From Desulfitobacterium chlororespirans DSM 11544 (GTDB taxonomy: Bacteria > Bacillota > Desulfitobacteriia > Desulfitobacteriales > Desulfitobacteriaceae), in contig NZ_FRDN01000004.1 in assembly GCF_900143285.1 (NCBI RefSeq), positions 375,878 through 439,877 of the forward strand: a stretch of 64,000 bases of DNA, given 5' to 3'. Position numbers and translations under genes: made by a program. Within the stretch, counting starts at the first letter, position 1; each line of letters starts with the position of its first letter. The notes under the pieces were generated by a model. That model made no database searches, was not told the origin of the DNA, and saw nothing but the letters and a program-made list of their open reading frames with translations. Positions 33,063 to 41,801 of the stretch are shown here, in pieces.

Positions 33063-33884
33063 TTATAGGGCAAAGCCCTCCCGGTATTCCGACGGCGAAA
33101 CCCCCGTGTATTTCTTAAACGCTTTGCTGAAATAAAGACTGTCCGTATAGCCGACCCATTCCGCCACCTGTTTCACAGAACAGCCTGGGGAGCCCAACAG
33201 CTCTTTGGCTTTGCTGATCCGGCATTCGATTAAGTAATGGATGGGACTCATTCCCGTATGACGTTTGAATAAATAGGAAAACTGCCGCCTTTCGGTGCTA
33301 AACTCATCAGCCACTTTTTGCACGGTCAGTTCATCAGCATAGTTCAAGCGGATATATCCCATGGCCTCTTCGATCAGCTTGCTGTCCTCGTGGCCGGGCT
33401 GCCCGCAGGCTGCTGTGAATATTTCCTGCAATAAGGAAAGGAAAAGGACTTTGGTCTGGAACTTCGCCGCCGCGCCAGGTATGCTTTGGATGTCGAGAAT
33501 CTGCCGTACCAGATGGGGAACTTTGGCGCTGCGGCCATGAGCCAGTGAAAAATCCTTGTGAAACAAAGGATATTCATCCCTCTCATGCTGGGGAATATGG
33601 TAGTGAATCACAGCATACTCCCATTCCCGGTCACCGATGACTTCCTTGCTCAGCCGCATGCCGGGACCGGCATGAACGACCATCCCCGGCTCTATAACAT
33701 AAGGCTTGCCGTCGAAGGTAAAACAAGCGCTGCCGCTGAAAGGAATAACCAATCCTCCCCCAGCCGGGTTGGTATGCCGGTCGAGGACTTTCAACTGGGG
33801 GGATACCCTCTCCCCAAAGGCTCCCACAAAAGAGACATCCGCTTTGGCATAATAATCGATAATTTCATTAAGGCTGATTTCCAA
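33063..33884 (-). CDS. AraC family regulator (2), TTG start
   Basis: 273 residues. I start it at TTG 33884, since GGAGG lies 8 nt upstream and the first residues (EISLNEIIDYYAKADVSF) then align with the start of AraC regulator 1 (TINVNKLVDYYAGAAISF). A longer reading from an upstream ATG would translate the Fur-type box. It has a cupin-like sensor, then two helix-turn-helices ending YTDSLYFSKAFKKYTGVSPS. A consensus promoter and Fur-type box lie upstream, so it is likely iron-controlled and passes that signal to the uptake operons. Confidence 0.88.
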   Translation of the reverse strand: MEISLNEIIDYYAKADVSFVGAFGERVSPQLKVLDRHTNPAGGGLVIPFSGSACFTFDGKPYVIEPGMVVHAGPGMRLSKEVIGDREWEYAVIHYHIPQHERDEYPLFHKDFSLAHGRSAKVPHLVRQILDIQSIPGAAAKFQTKVLFLSLLQEIFTAACGQPGHEDSKLIEEAMGYIRLNYADELTVQKVADEFSTERRQFSYLFKRHTGMSPIHYLIECRISKAKELLGSPGCSVKQVAEWVGYTDSLYFSKAFKKYTGVSPSEYREGFAL

Positions 33885-33938
33885 GGCTTTTTCCTCCAAG
33901 GGGCTTATTATTTTAGCAGCAACCGCTTTTCTGCGTAT

Positions 33939-33991
33939 GATAATCATTATCATTTAAATTAAAATATACTACACCCTCACGAGTATGTCAA
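33939..33991 (-). promoter_or_regulatory. Promoter and Fur-type box of AraC2
   Basis: On the minus strand TTGACA (33986-33991) and TATATT (33963-33968) are 17 bp apart. Just downstream, 33939-33951 reads GATAATCATTATC on the plus strand, the 6-1-6 Fur box pattern GATAAT-N-ATTATC. Fur bound there would cover the transcription start. Confidence 0.78.
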
Positions 33992-34049
33992 GAATACCAA
34001 GTCTTCTTTTGGATTACTGCCATCCGCCCTGTCATCCGCCTGTACCATT

Positions 34050-34084
34050 AAAAACGGCTGCATCTTTTTCCTGATGCAACCGTT
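34050..34084 (-). terminator. Terminator of the Nik1/half-transporter operon
   Basis: AACGGTTGCATC pairs with GATGCAGCCGTT (one mismatch) over an 8-nt loop. On the minus strand a T run follows, 13 nt after the last stop codon. Confidence 0.82.
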
Positions 34085-34096
34085 CTTTGGGAAATC

Positions 34097-35842
34097 TTAA
34101 CTGCCCCCCATGGACCATTTGCTTACTTTTTGCGACTTCCGCCACAGAGCTGCATAAAGCCCGCCCCTTGCCAGCAGCTGCTCATGAGTGCCGGACTCGC
34201 CGATCTGTCCCTGAGTGTTCAGGACCAGGATCTGATCGGCGTTTTGGACGGTAGCCAGCTTATGAGCGACGATAAAAAGGGTTTTGTTGGCGACCAGCTC
34301 ACCGATGGCTTGCTGGATCAGCCTTTCATTCTCAGGGTCAATATGTGCCGTAACTTCATCCAGCAAGACGATGGGAGCATTTTTCAGCAAAGCCCGGGCG
34401 ATGGCCAGGCGCTGGCGTTCACCGCCGGACAGGGTAGCCCCTCCTTCCCCCACCACTGTGTCGTAACCCTGGGGCAGCCTGCTGATAAAATCATGGCAGC
34501 GCGCCTTTTGGGCGGCACGGATCACTTCTTCCCTGGTAGCCATAGGATTTCCCAAACGAATATTGTTGAAAATTGTATCGTGGAACAGATAAGCTTTTTG
34601 AAAAACCGCGCTGATCTGCCTCATCACGCAATCCCCGGTCATCTCCCGGATATCCACCCCGCCGATGGCAATGCTGCCGCTCCCCACATCCCAAAACCGG
34701 GCAATCAGATTCAGCACCGTGCTTTTGCCGCTTCCGGACACCCCCACCAGGGCGGTCAGAGAATTAGCCGGGGCATAAAAGCTGATCTTATTGAGCACCG
34801 GCTTCTCCCCATAGGCAAAGGTAACCTCTTTGAATTCCACGTCAAAGCGGTCCAGGGTAATCTCCCCGCCCTCCTGGTCTATGACCGGAGCAGCCAATAG
34901 CTCCTGCATTCTGTCCAGACAAGTGTTCATCAGCCGGATAATCCCCGCCACCAGCCCCATCAGCTCCAGGGGCGTATAAAAAGTAAAGACCATGACGACA
35001 AAAAACAAAGCCACAGGCAGGGTAATGAGCACGTCAAGCAACAAATGGGCAGTGACGCATAAGATCAATACGGTACAGATATGAAAGCAGCCAAAATAGA
35101 GAAGGGTCCAGGGGAGGGCCTGCTTTTCAAACGCAAAGGAGACCTGCTCCAAATTCTCCACTGCCTTTTTCAGCCGGAAGCTCTGTTGCTCCGACATAGT
35201 GAAGGCCCGAATCACGAACAATCCCTGCAGGTATTCCAGCATCACACTGGAGGTTTGGGCATGAGCTTCCTGGCGCGGCCCGGCATAGTTCCGGTAGGTT
35301 TTCTGAATCTGCCCATGGACCGCCCAGGCCGCCGGATAGCCGATAGCGGCCACCAGGGCAATCCGCCAGTCCAGGATCAGCATAAATACCATCATCAGCG
35401 ATGCACTGGTCAAGGCACCCACGATCTTGGAGAGAAAGGCCATGGCCAGGGTCTCCACAAAAACCAGGTCGTTATTGATCACGGAGGATATCTTCCCGGC
35501 ATCGGTCCCGCTGTAAAAACCCATGGACAGACGCCGCAGCTTTTCTCCCAGCAGCAGGCGCTTATCACACACGACCTCGTATCCCACCCCGCTTTGGTAT
35601 CGATACTCCAGCAGCTTGAAAACAAAGCGCAGCAACAGGGATACCGCTAAAGCCAGCCCCAGCCACAGGATATGTGTTGTTGTCAGCAGGTTATCCTCAA
35701 CACTGAAAAGCAAGCCCATATAGACGCCGAACACGGCCACGGCCGCCATGGAGTTTTCCAAAAATCCAGCCAGAAAAGAAACCAGCAGCCTGCCCCGGTA
35801 TTTCCCCCCTAAATCCAGAATCCTTTGCACGGTCCGCAACAT
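34097..35842 (-). CDS. ABC exporter-type half-transporter, pair A second subunit
   Basis: 581 residues: a six-helix membrane domain, then an ATPase with Walker A GVSGSGKST, signature LSGGERQRLA and Walker B VLLDEVTAHID (Val for the usual Ala after DE). The last gene of the operon that starts with NikB1. Its start overlaps the stop of the partner gene by one base (TGATG). The pair resembles YbtP/YbtQ, exporter-fold proteins that import siderophore-metal complexes, but export is equally possible. Confidence 0.88.
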   Translation of the reverse strand: MLRTVQRILDLGGKYRGRLLVSFLAGFLENSMAAVAVFGVYMGLLFSVEDNLLTTTHILWLGLALAVSLLLRFVFKLLEYRYQSGVGYEVVCDKRLLLGEKLRRLSMGFYSGTDAGKISSVINNDLVFVETLAMAFLSKIVGALTSASLMMVFMLILDWRIALVAAIGYPAAWAVHGQIQKTYRNYAGPRQEAHAQTSSVMLEYLQGLFVIRAFTMSEQQSFRLKKAVENLEQVSFAFEKQALPWTLLYFGCFHICTVLILCVTAHLLLDVLITLPVALFFVVMVFTFYTPLELMGLVAGIIRLMNTCLDRMQELLAAPVIDQEGGEITLDRFDVEFKEVTFAYGEKPVLNKISFYAPANSLTALVGVSGSGKSTVLNLIARFWDVGSGSIAIGGVDIREMTGDCVMRQISAVFQKAYLFHDTIFNNIRLGNPMATREEVIRAAQKARCHDFISRLPQGYDTVVGEGGATLSGGERQRLAIARALLKNAPIVLLDEVTAHIDPENERLIQQAIGELVANKTLFIVAHKLATVQNADQILVLNTQGQIGESGTHEQLLARGGLYAALWRKSQKVSKWSMGGS

Positions 35843-37593
35843 CAGAACATCCCCCCTTCCGTGCTGATGCGCCAGTTTTCCGTCTCTGCATAAGCAGCAA
35901 AGATGGACCGGTAAACACTGCTTGACTGCAGCAGTTCGCCATGGGTTCCGCCGGCATCTATTTCCCCGTTTCCCAAGACGATGATTTGCTCGAAATCCAT
36001 GACCGTACGTATGCGATGGGCGATGACGATCAAGGTCTTTCCTTGGGCAAGCACACCCAGCGCTTCCTGAATCTGTTCCTCAGAATCCGGATCAATGCTG
36101 GCCGTGGCTTCATCCAGGATTAAAATCGGCGCATTTTTCAGAATCGCCCTGGCAATGCAGATACGCTGACGTTCGCCCCCACTCAAATGACTTCCCCCGT
36201 CCCCGGCCGGTGTGTCGTAGCCTTGGCTGGTTTTCATGATAAACTCATGGCAGCGGGCCTTTTGCGCCGCTTCCCTCACTTCCTCATCGGTAGCCTCCGG
36301 TTTGCCGATGCGGATGTTATCCCCCAGGGAAATGTTGAACAAAAAGGTGTCCTGAAAGACAAAGCTGACCAAATCCATCAGAACCTGGGTTGGCAAGTCG
36401 CGGATATCCACCCCGCCTATGGTGATTTGGCCTTCCTTGACATCCCAGAAGCGGCAGATCAGCTTGGCTATGGTGGATTTCCCGCTGCCGGAGGGTCCGA
36501 TGATCGCCGTCCTGCGGGCAGCGGGGGCGGTAAAGGATAGATTGTGCAGCACCTTTTCCTGATCATAGGCAAAGGATACCTTGTCAAAGACAATATCGTG
36601 CCCGGCCAGAGAAGGAGAGCCGGCTGCCCTTTTCAGCTCCGTCTCCGCCAGCATGGCGTGGACATTTTGTTCGGCATTCACGATCAGGATAATGCCGTCG
36701 GCGAACTCGGCCAGTTTAACCAGGGGGGCGGCAAAGCTCAGGGAGATCAGCAGAAATAAAACAAATTCCGGCAATTGCAGGCTGCCCTTGGCCAGAAAAT
36801 ATAACCCTGCCGGCAGGACCGATACCGTAGTGGCCTGAATCAGGACAAAGTAGGCGGACATCAGCGGCCAGGCGCTTTGGTACCACTCCAATACATACCG
36901 GCGGTAACTGTTTATCCCTTCCCGGAAACGGGCAAAGGAATCCTCCGTCTGATTAAAGGCTTTGATTTCCTTCATACCATCAATATACTCCACCACTACG
37001 GCATTCATGGTTTCCACAGAACGGTGGTAGTTTGCCATTTTCGTCCTGCTGTCCCGCATCATCAGCCAGTAAAAAAACAGGGCGAAAGGAATGCAGACCA
37101 GAAAAGACAGGGTCAGCCGCCAGTCTACAAAGAACAGGTAGAGCAGCACGGCCAGAGGCACGACGGCACTGGAGATGGTTTCCGGAATATTGTGGGCCAG
37201 GAAGCGCTCCAGCTCCTCCACGTCGTTTTCCATAACTTTTTTAAGGGCTCCTGAATCCCTGTCCAGCACATATCCCAGGGGAAGCCGGGTCAGTTTGCCG
37301 GCCAGCTCCAGGCGGATCGTGCGCAGAATGCGGAAGGCGGCCTGGTGGGACTCCGTTGTGGACATGCCAAACAGCAGGGATTTCAGGCACAGTGCCCCGC
37401 CGATGGCCAGAGCAAGCAGCAGCAAAGAACTCTCCGCAGCCTCCGGGCTGATCATCTCCACCACAAACTGCTGAATGGCAAAATAGGGGAAAATTCCTGC
37501 CGCCACACTGCCCATAGCCAGCAGGACCGCTAACATCATCTTTCCTCTGTACTCACTGGCGTAGCCAAAAAGCCTCTTCATGCTTTGAACCAT
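35842..37593 (-). CDS. ABC exporter-type half-transporter, pair A first subunit
   Basis: 583 residues with membrane domain (about 1-310) and ATPase: Walker A GPSGSGKST, signature LSGGERQRIC, Walker B ILILDEATASID. AGGAGGGAGG precedes the ATG. It lies 13 nt after the lipoprotein gene of a Nik/Opp-type importer. That joins an importer and an exporter-fold pair in one transcript, as in metallophore loci. It should form a heterodimer with the next product. Confidence 0.88.
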   Translation of the reverse strand: MVQSMKRLFGYASEYRGKMMLAVLLAMGSVAAGIFPYFAIQQFVVEMISPEAAESSLLLLALAIGGALCLKSLLFGMSTTESHQAAFRILRTIRLELAGKLTRLPLGYVLDRDSGALKKVMENDVEELERFLAHNIPETISSAVVPLAVLLYLFFVDWRLTLSFLVCIPFALFFYWLMMRDSRTKMANYHRSVETMNAVVVEYIDGMKEIKAFNQTEDSFARFREGINSYRRYVLEWYQSAWPLMSAYFVLIQATTVSVLPAGLYFLAKGSLQLPEFVLFLLISLSFAAPLVKLAEFADGIILIVNAEQNVHAMLAETELKRAAGSPSLAGHDIVFDKVSFAYDQEKVLHNLSFTAPAARRTAIIGPSGSGKSTIAKLICRFWDVKEGQITIGGVDIRDLPTQVLMDLVSFVFQDTFLFNISLGDNIRIGKPEATDEEVREAAQKARCHEFIMKTSQGYDTPAGDGGSHLSGGERQRICIARAILKNAPILILDEATASIDPDSEEQIQEALGVLAQGKTLIVIAHRIRTVMDFEQIIVLGNGEIDAGGTHGELLQSSSVYRSIFAAYAETENWRISTEGGMF

Positions 37594-37606
37594 TCTTCCT
37601 CCCTCC

Positions 37607-39205
37607 TTAGTGCAGGATGACGCGGCTTATATCTGCAAAACCCCCATTGCTGTCAAAGGGAACAGATTCTATCTTTTCCGTAGTGTAGACACAAAGCTCC
37701 CTTAAGTAAGATAAGGGGACATTGACCGCTTCTTCCTGCAAGGTGGTGAGAATATAAGCAACATCATCCTGCAGCTTCTTTTCATCGGTGGTGCCCAGCA
37801 TACTCAGAATGCGGGCGTCAATCTCCCCCTTTTGGGCCAGCCCTTGCTGGGCCGGATAATCCGCCCCATAATCTTTCATGGCCGCTATAAAGACATAGGG
37901 GTCCTGAGGGAAAGCGTAGGTATCATTGCAGGAAATATCAAATTCGCCGGCCATGGCTTTTTCATACCAGGTCATGGTCTCATACCCCTGGATTTGCAGA
38001 TCCATACCGATTTCAGCCAGCTGCCCTTTGAGGGCGTTGAGAATCTGCTCATCGGCTCTGCGCTCGCTCATATAAATGGCGGTAAGTCCCAGAGGCACAC
38101 CGTCCTTCAGGCGGATGCCCCGGTCATTCTTCCTGTTCCACCCTGCTTCATCCAGTAAAGCCGCCGCTTGGGACGGATCATAGTCATAAACAACCGTATC
38201 CACATCACAAAAGGGCAGATCCCGGGAAAACAGATAATCCGCCTTTTCCTCATGGGCATGCAGAAGCGTGTCAATAATCTGCTGTTTGTTGATCCCATGC
38301 TGGATGGCCTGACGCACCTTGCGTTCCCCCAGGATCTCCCCGGCCGTGTTCAGGAGAAGATTGCGGGTGGCATAAAGGTTAGCCGATGTTTCAGCCTTAA
38401 GGCCCTGCACCCCGGCCAGCTGATCGAACATATCATAGGTCACCTGATAAGAACCGTAGAGCAGATCGATTTCACCGGCCTGCATGGCCATCAGCCGGCT
38501 TTCCCCTTCGGGAATGATCTTGACCGTAAAACTGTCCGGCCCGGATACCTTTCCCCAATAGCCCGGATTCCTGGTAAATGTATAGCTTTTTCCCGGTCTG
38601 CTGTTCTCTTTTTTCAGGAGATACGGCCCGGTTCCCGCCGTATCTGTCTGGATATTGCCGTAGGGATTGTTGCCGCCGGCAAATAAAGCCGGGGACAGCA
38701 TGCCGAAGGGAATGGCGCATAAATCCTGCAATACCGGATAATAGGGCGTTTCATATTGGAAAACCACCGTATATTCCTCCGGTGTCTCAATGGCCATGAT
38801 TCCGGAAACCCCTCCATAGTAAGAAATCCATTCTTCCTCAAATTCCTGCAGCTTTTCTATATTCAACTTTACTGCTTCCGCATTGAAGAGCCTGCCATCT
38901 GTGAAAGCAACATCCCGGCGCAGGTGAAATATCCAGGAATTGCCCTCGTTTTCCCATGATTCGGCCAGACAAGGCACGGGCTTTCCCTCTTCAAAACGAA
39001 GGAGGGTTTCGTAGACCAGGGGGGAGTAATGGTAAAACCCCTGTCCGTCGATGATCCCCATAGGATCATAGCTGGAAAAATCCACACTCTCCCCTACATT
39101 GAGGGAGGACACCGGCGGGGTTTCCTGTCTGCAGCCGGCAAGGGATAGGATGAGAATTCCGCTGAGAAGGGCGGCCCATAATTTTCGGCATCGTATTTTC
39201 AACAT
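37607..39205 (-). CDS. Nickel/oligopeptide-type substrate-binding lipoprotein (1)
   Basis: 532 residues of the family 5 solute-binding proteins (NikA/DppA/CntA). Lipobox LAGC (Cys at 24). Motifs such as GTGPYLLKKE and MQAGEIDLLYGSYQ are typical. The NikA-like subgroup binds nickel or opine-type metallophore complexes; others bind peptides. The context of AraC regulators and FecB-type genes favours a metal complex. It is encoded after its ATPases and before half-transporter pair A, an order unlike classic nikABCDE. Confidence 0.9.
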   Translation of the reverse strand: MLKIRCRKLWAALLSGILILSLAGCRQETPPVSSLNVGESVDFSSYDPMGIIDGQGFYHYSPLVYETLLRFEEGKPVPCLAESWENEGNSWIFHLRRDVAFTDGRLFNAEAVKLNIEKLQEFEEEWISYYGGVSGIMAIETPEEYTVVFQYETPYYPVLQDLCAIPFGMLSPALFAGGNNPYGNIQTDTAGTGPYLLKKENSRPGKSYTFTRNPGYWGKVSGPDSFTVKIIPEGESRLMAMQAGEIDLLYGSYQVTYDMFDQLAGVQGLKAETSANLYATRNLLLNTAGEILGERKVRQAIQHGINKQQIIDTLLHAHEEKADYLFSRDLPFCDVDTVVYDYDPSQAAALLDEAGWNRKNDRGIRLKDGVPLGLTAIYMSERRADEQILNALKGQLAEIGMDLQIQGYETMTWYEKAMAGEFDISCNDTYAFPQDPYVFIAAMKDYGADYPAQQGLAQKGEIDARILSMLGTTDEKKLQDDVAYILTTLQEEAVNVPLSYLRELCVYTTEKIESVPFDSNGGFADISRVILH

Positions 39206-39226
39206 ATTAATCTCCTCCAGATTCTT

Positions 39227-40000
39227 CTATTTCTTCAGGCAGCTTAAGGTGCTGCTCCTGAAAAGCTGTTTTGAGTAGGGGTGGACAAAATCCCCGGCCG
39301 ACCTTGCTATGGGAACCGTTTCCACGATTTGCCCGCCCCGCATGACCAGGATTTTGGGGGCCATGTAGAGAGCCATCCCCAGATCATGGGTAATAAATAA
39401 ACAGCCGCAGCCAACGTCCCGCTGCAATGCCTTGAGCAGCATCAGTATGCTTCCGGTGATGGTGGCATCGATCCCGGCCAGGGCTTCATCCATGATTAAA
39501 AAACGGGGCTTGATGGAAAGAGCCCTGGCGATGCACACCCGCCTCTGCTGCCCTCCGCTCAGTTCATGGGGATAATGGCGGAGGATATGGGGCGGGAGCT
39601 CCACCATTGCCAGCAGCTTTTCCGCCTCCTTTTGCTCCGCCCCGGCCCCTATGCTTTCAAAATTGCGCAGAGGTTCCAGCAGGCACTCCTTGATTCTCAT
39701 CCGCGGATTCAGACACCCCGCGCTGTTCTGGAATACGGGCTGGAGTAGCCGGTAAAGGGCTTTCCTATGCCGGGGCTTATTGGCAACCGCCAGACCGGAG
39801 CAGGTGATCTTCCCTCCGTCCCGCTCTTCAAGCCCCAGAATCAACCGGGCAAGAGTGCTTTTCCCGCAGCCGCTTTCACCAATCAAGGCTGCCCATTCCC
39901 CCTGTTCCAGGGTAAAAGTAATGTTGTTGAGCACCTGGCTGCGGGGGCCGCCCCATAGGCCGCTGCCATAGCTTTTGCTTACCCCCTCTACCTTCAGCAC
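39227..40000 (-). CDS. Nik/Opp-type ABC ATPase E (1)
   Basis: 257 residues. Walker A GESGCGKST, Q-loop LQPVFQN, signature LSGGQQRRVC and Walker B LIMDEALAGID place it in the OppF/NikE group. Residue pattern after Walker B is A-L-A-G where P-T-S-A is usual. It overlaps the NikD1 gene by 7 nt. It drives the permeases encoded upstream. Confidence 0.9.
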   Translation of the reverse strand: MLKVEGVSKSYGSGLWGGPRSQVLNNITFTLEQGEWAALIGESGCGKSTLARLILGLEERDGGKITCSGLAVANKPRHRKALYRLLQPVFQNSAGCLNPRMRIKECLLEPLRNFESIGAGAEQKEAEKLLAMVELPPHILRHYPHELSGGQQRRVCIARALSIKPRFLIMDEALAGIDATITGSILMLLKALQRDVGCGCLFITHDLGMALYMAPKILVMRGGQIVETVPIARSAGDFVHPYSKQLFRSSTLSCLKK

Positions 40001-40935
40001 AGTACCGCCTCCCCCATCAGGGAATGAGCCGCCATCAGCTCCCGGGTGTATTCCTGCTGCGGATTTCCGAAGACATCCCTGGTGGAGCCCGTCTCGATCA
40101 GGCGCCCATCCTTCATTACGGCAATATCATCCGCCAAAAGGGATAAGACCCGCAGTTCATGGGAAACAAGGAGCATGGCGGGTTGATAGCTCCGTATGAC
40201 GGTTTGCAGCAGTGAAAGCACCGTACTTTGGCTTTCCGCGTCCAGGGCCGTTGTCGGTTCATCGGCAATGATCAGGATGGGATTGAGGGAGATAGCCAGG
40301 GCAATCATCACTCTTTGCAGCATCCCGCCGCTGAGCATATGGGGATAGCTGTCCATAATCCTGTCCCCTTCCCCGAGGCCCACCCTTCCCAGCATTGCCG
40401 AGGCATAATGGAGGGCATCCCTTTTGCTGCACAAAAGATGGGCCATGAAAGTCTCCATAAAATGGTGCTTGATCTTCATGCAGGGATCGAAGGCGGTCAT
40501 GGGATTCTGCATGATAAAAACGATCTCCTTGCCGTTAATTCTCCGGCGTTCCTCGTAGGGTAAAGCAAGAAGTTCCTCCCCCATAAAGTCAATCTCTCCG
40601 GATACCGCCGCCGGGCCGGGGGTCAGAAGCCCCAGGATGGCCTTGCAGACCGAGCTTTTGCCGCTCCCGCTTTCCCCGGCAAGCCCCAGGACCTTGCCTT
40701 TCCCCAGCGCAAAGCTGACATTGCTGACGGAAGCAGCATGATGCCGGTAGGTGATGGATAAATTTCTGACGGCAAGCACAGGCTCGTCGTCAGACTTCAT
40801 ATCGCCGGACTTCGTGTCGTCAAGCTTCGCATCGTCAGACTTCGCATTATCAGACTTCGCATTGTCATATTTCACATTGTTATATTTCGCCTCGTCAGAT
40901 TTCGTGCCATCATACCTCGTGCCATCATATCTCAC
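39994..40935 (-). CDS. Nik/Opp-type ABC ATPase D (1) with repeat N-terminus
   Basis: 313 residues from a GTG at 40935 that overlaps the permease stop (GTGA) and has AGGAG 8 nt upstream. The first 50 residues are about ten units of a degenerate pentapeptide ([KR][YS]D-x-[TA]), not part of the ABC fold and absent from relatives. After it comes a normal OppD/NikD ATPase: GESGSGKSS, signature LSGGMLQRVM, Walker B LIIADEPTTALD. The charged tail is probably disordered. Confidence 0.9.
   Translation of the reverse strand: MRYDGTRYDGTKSDEAKYNNVKYDNAKSDNAKSDDAKLDDTKSGDMKSDDEPVLAVRNLSITYRHHAASVSNVSFALGKGKVLGLAGESGSGKSSVCKAILGLLTPGPAAVSGEIDFMGEELLALPYEERRRINGKEIVFIMQNPMTAFDPCMKIKHHFMETFMAHLLCSKRDALHYASAMLGRVGLGEGDRIMDSYPHMLSGGMLQRVMIALAISLNPILIIADEPTTALDAESQSTVLSLLQTVIRSYQPAMLLVSHELRVLSLLADDIAVMKDGRLIETGSTRDVFGNPQQEYTRELMAAHSLMGEAVLC
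40786..40935 (-). repeat. 15-bp tandem repeat inside the NikD1 gene
   Basis: About ten diverged 15-bp units (plus-strand type TCAGACTTCGCATTG) encode the pentapeptide tail of the ATPase. The array is in frame and keeps the reading frame open whatever the copy number, so it may vary between strains. Confidence 0.85.
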
Positions 40936-41801
40936 AGGCCTTCTCCTCTCTCAAAAGGGGATAATCTGCCGCGCAATCCTTCCCCCAATAAATTGAAACC
41001 GCAAATGGTAAGGAATACGCATAACCCCGGATACACCGCATAGTGGGGACTTTTCAGGAATACGCTGCGCGCTTCGTTCAGCATGGCTCCCCATTCCGGT
41101 GTACCGGACGGCAGGGCAACCCCCAAAAAGGAAAAAGCGGAAACGGTCATCATGACATCCCCGATCCCAAGGAAGAACAGCACCAGGAGACCGGGCAGAA
41201 TATTGGGCAAAATATGCCGGAACAGAATCCGCGCCGTGGAGCTCCCTCCTGTGACGGCAAGGGGCACATACCCCTTGCTCTTTTCCACCAGCACATAACT
41301 GCGCACCATCCGGGCATACCAGCCCCAATAGGAAAATACCGCAGCGAAGATGAGAGTGCCGGTCCCCTGGCCCAGGACGCCAATCATGGCCAGCACCAGA
41401 ACTGTGGGCGGCAGCGCCATACTGATATCGCCGGCCAGAACAAGCAGTTTCTCCCCGGGACCTCCCCGGTAAGAGGCCAGCATGCTCAAGGGCAGGGCTG
41501 TTAAACCGATGATGCTCATGATCAGAACCGCCAGCCCCACGGAATAGCGCGTCCCGAATAACAAACGGGACAGAATGCAGCGGCCGTAGGCATCCGTACC
41601 CAGGGGATAGGCCGGAGATGAGCCGCTGAAGCGCAGCTCCAGATTGTTTTTCATGGGATCATGGGGAGCGAGGGCGCCGGCAAAGACAAAGCAAATCACC
41701 ACCAACACCAGGATCACTCCGGCAAAGAATAAACTCTTATTGGCCAACACCCATAAACCCATTCTTTTCATACCGATTTTTTTCATATCTATTCGTTTCA
41801 T
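40932..41801 (-). CDS. Nik/Opp-type ABC permease C (1)
   Basis: 289 residues from the ATG at 41801. That ATG overlaps the NikB1 stop (ATGA) and has AGGAG upstream. A short repeat MKR/MKK opens the protein. About six membrane helices and the ATPase-contact motif (residues near GGSSTARILFRHILPNILPG) are typical of DppC/NikC. APHDPMKNNLELRF and YPLGTDAYGRC mark the conserved N-terminal part. Confidence 0.9.
   Translation of the reverse strand: MKRIDMKKIGMKRMGLWVLANKSLFFAGVILVLVVICFVFAGALAPHDPMKNNLELRFSGSSPAYPLGTDAYGRCILSRLLFGTRYSVGLAVLIMSIIGLTALPLSMLASYRGGPGEKLLVLAGDISMALPPTVLVLAMIGVLGQGTGTLIFAAVFSYWGWYARMVRSYVLVEKSKGYVPLAVTGGSSTARILFRHILPNILPGLLVLFFLGIGDVMMTVSAFSFLGVALPSGTPEWGAMLNEARSVFLKSPHYAVYPGLCVFLTICGFNLLGEGLRGRLSPFERGEGL

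Noticed and set aside
34097-37593. Assignment of the half-transporter pair as a multidrug exporter
   Set aside because: The fold alone does not decide direction; location at the end of a Nik-type importer operon fits YbtPQ-like metallophore handling at least as well.
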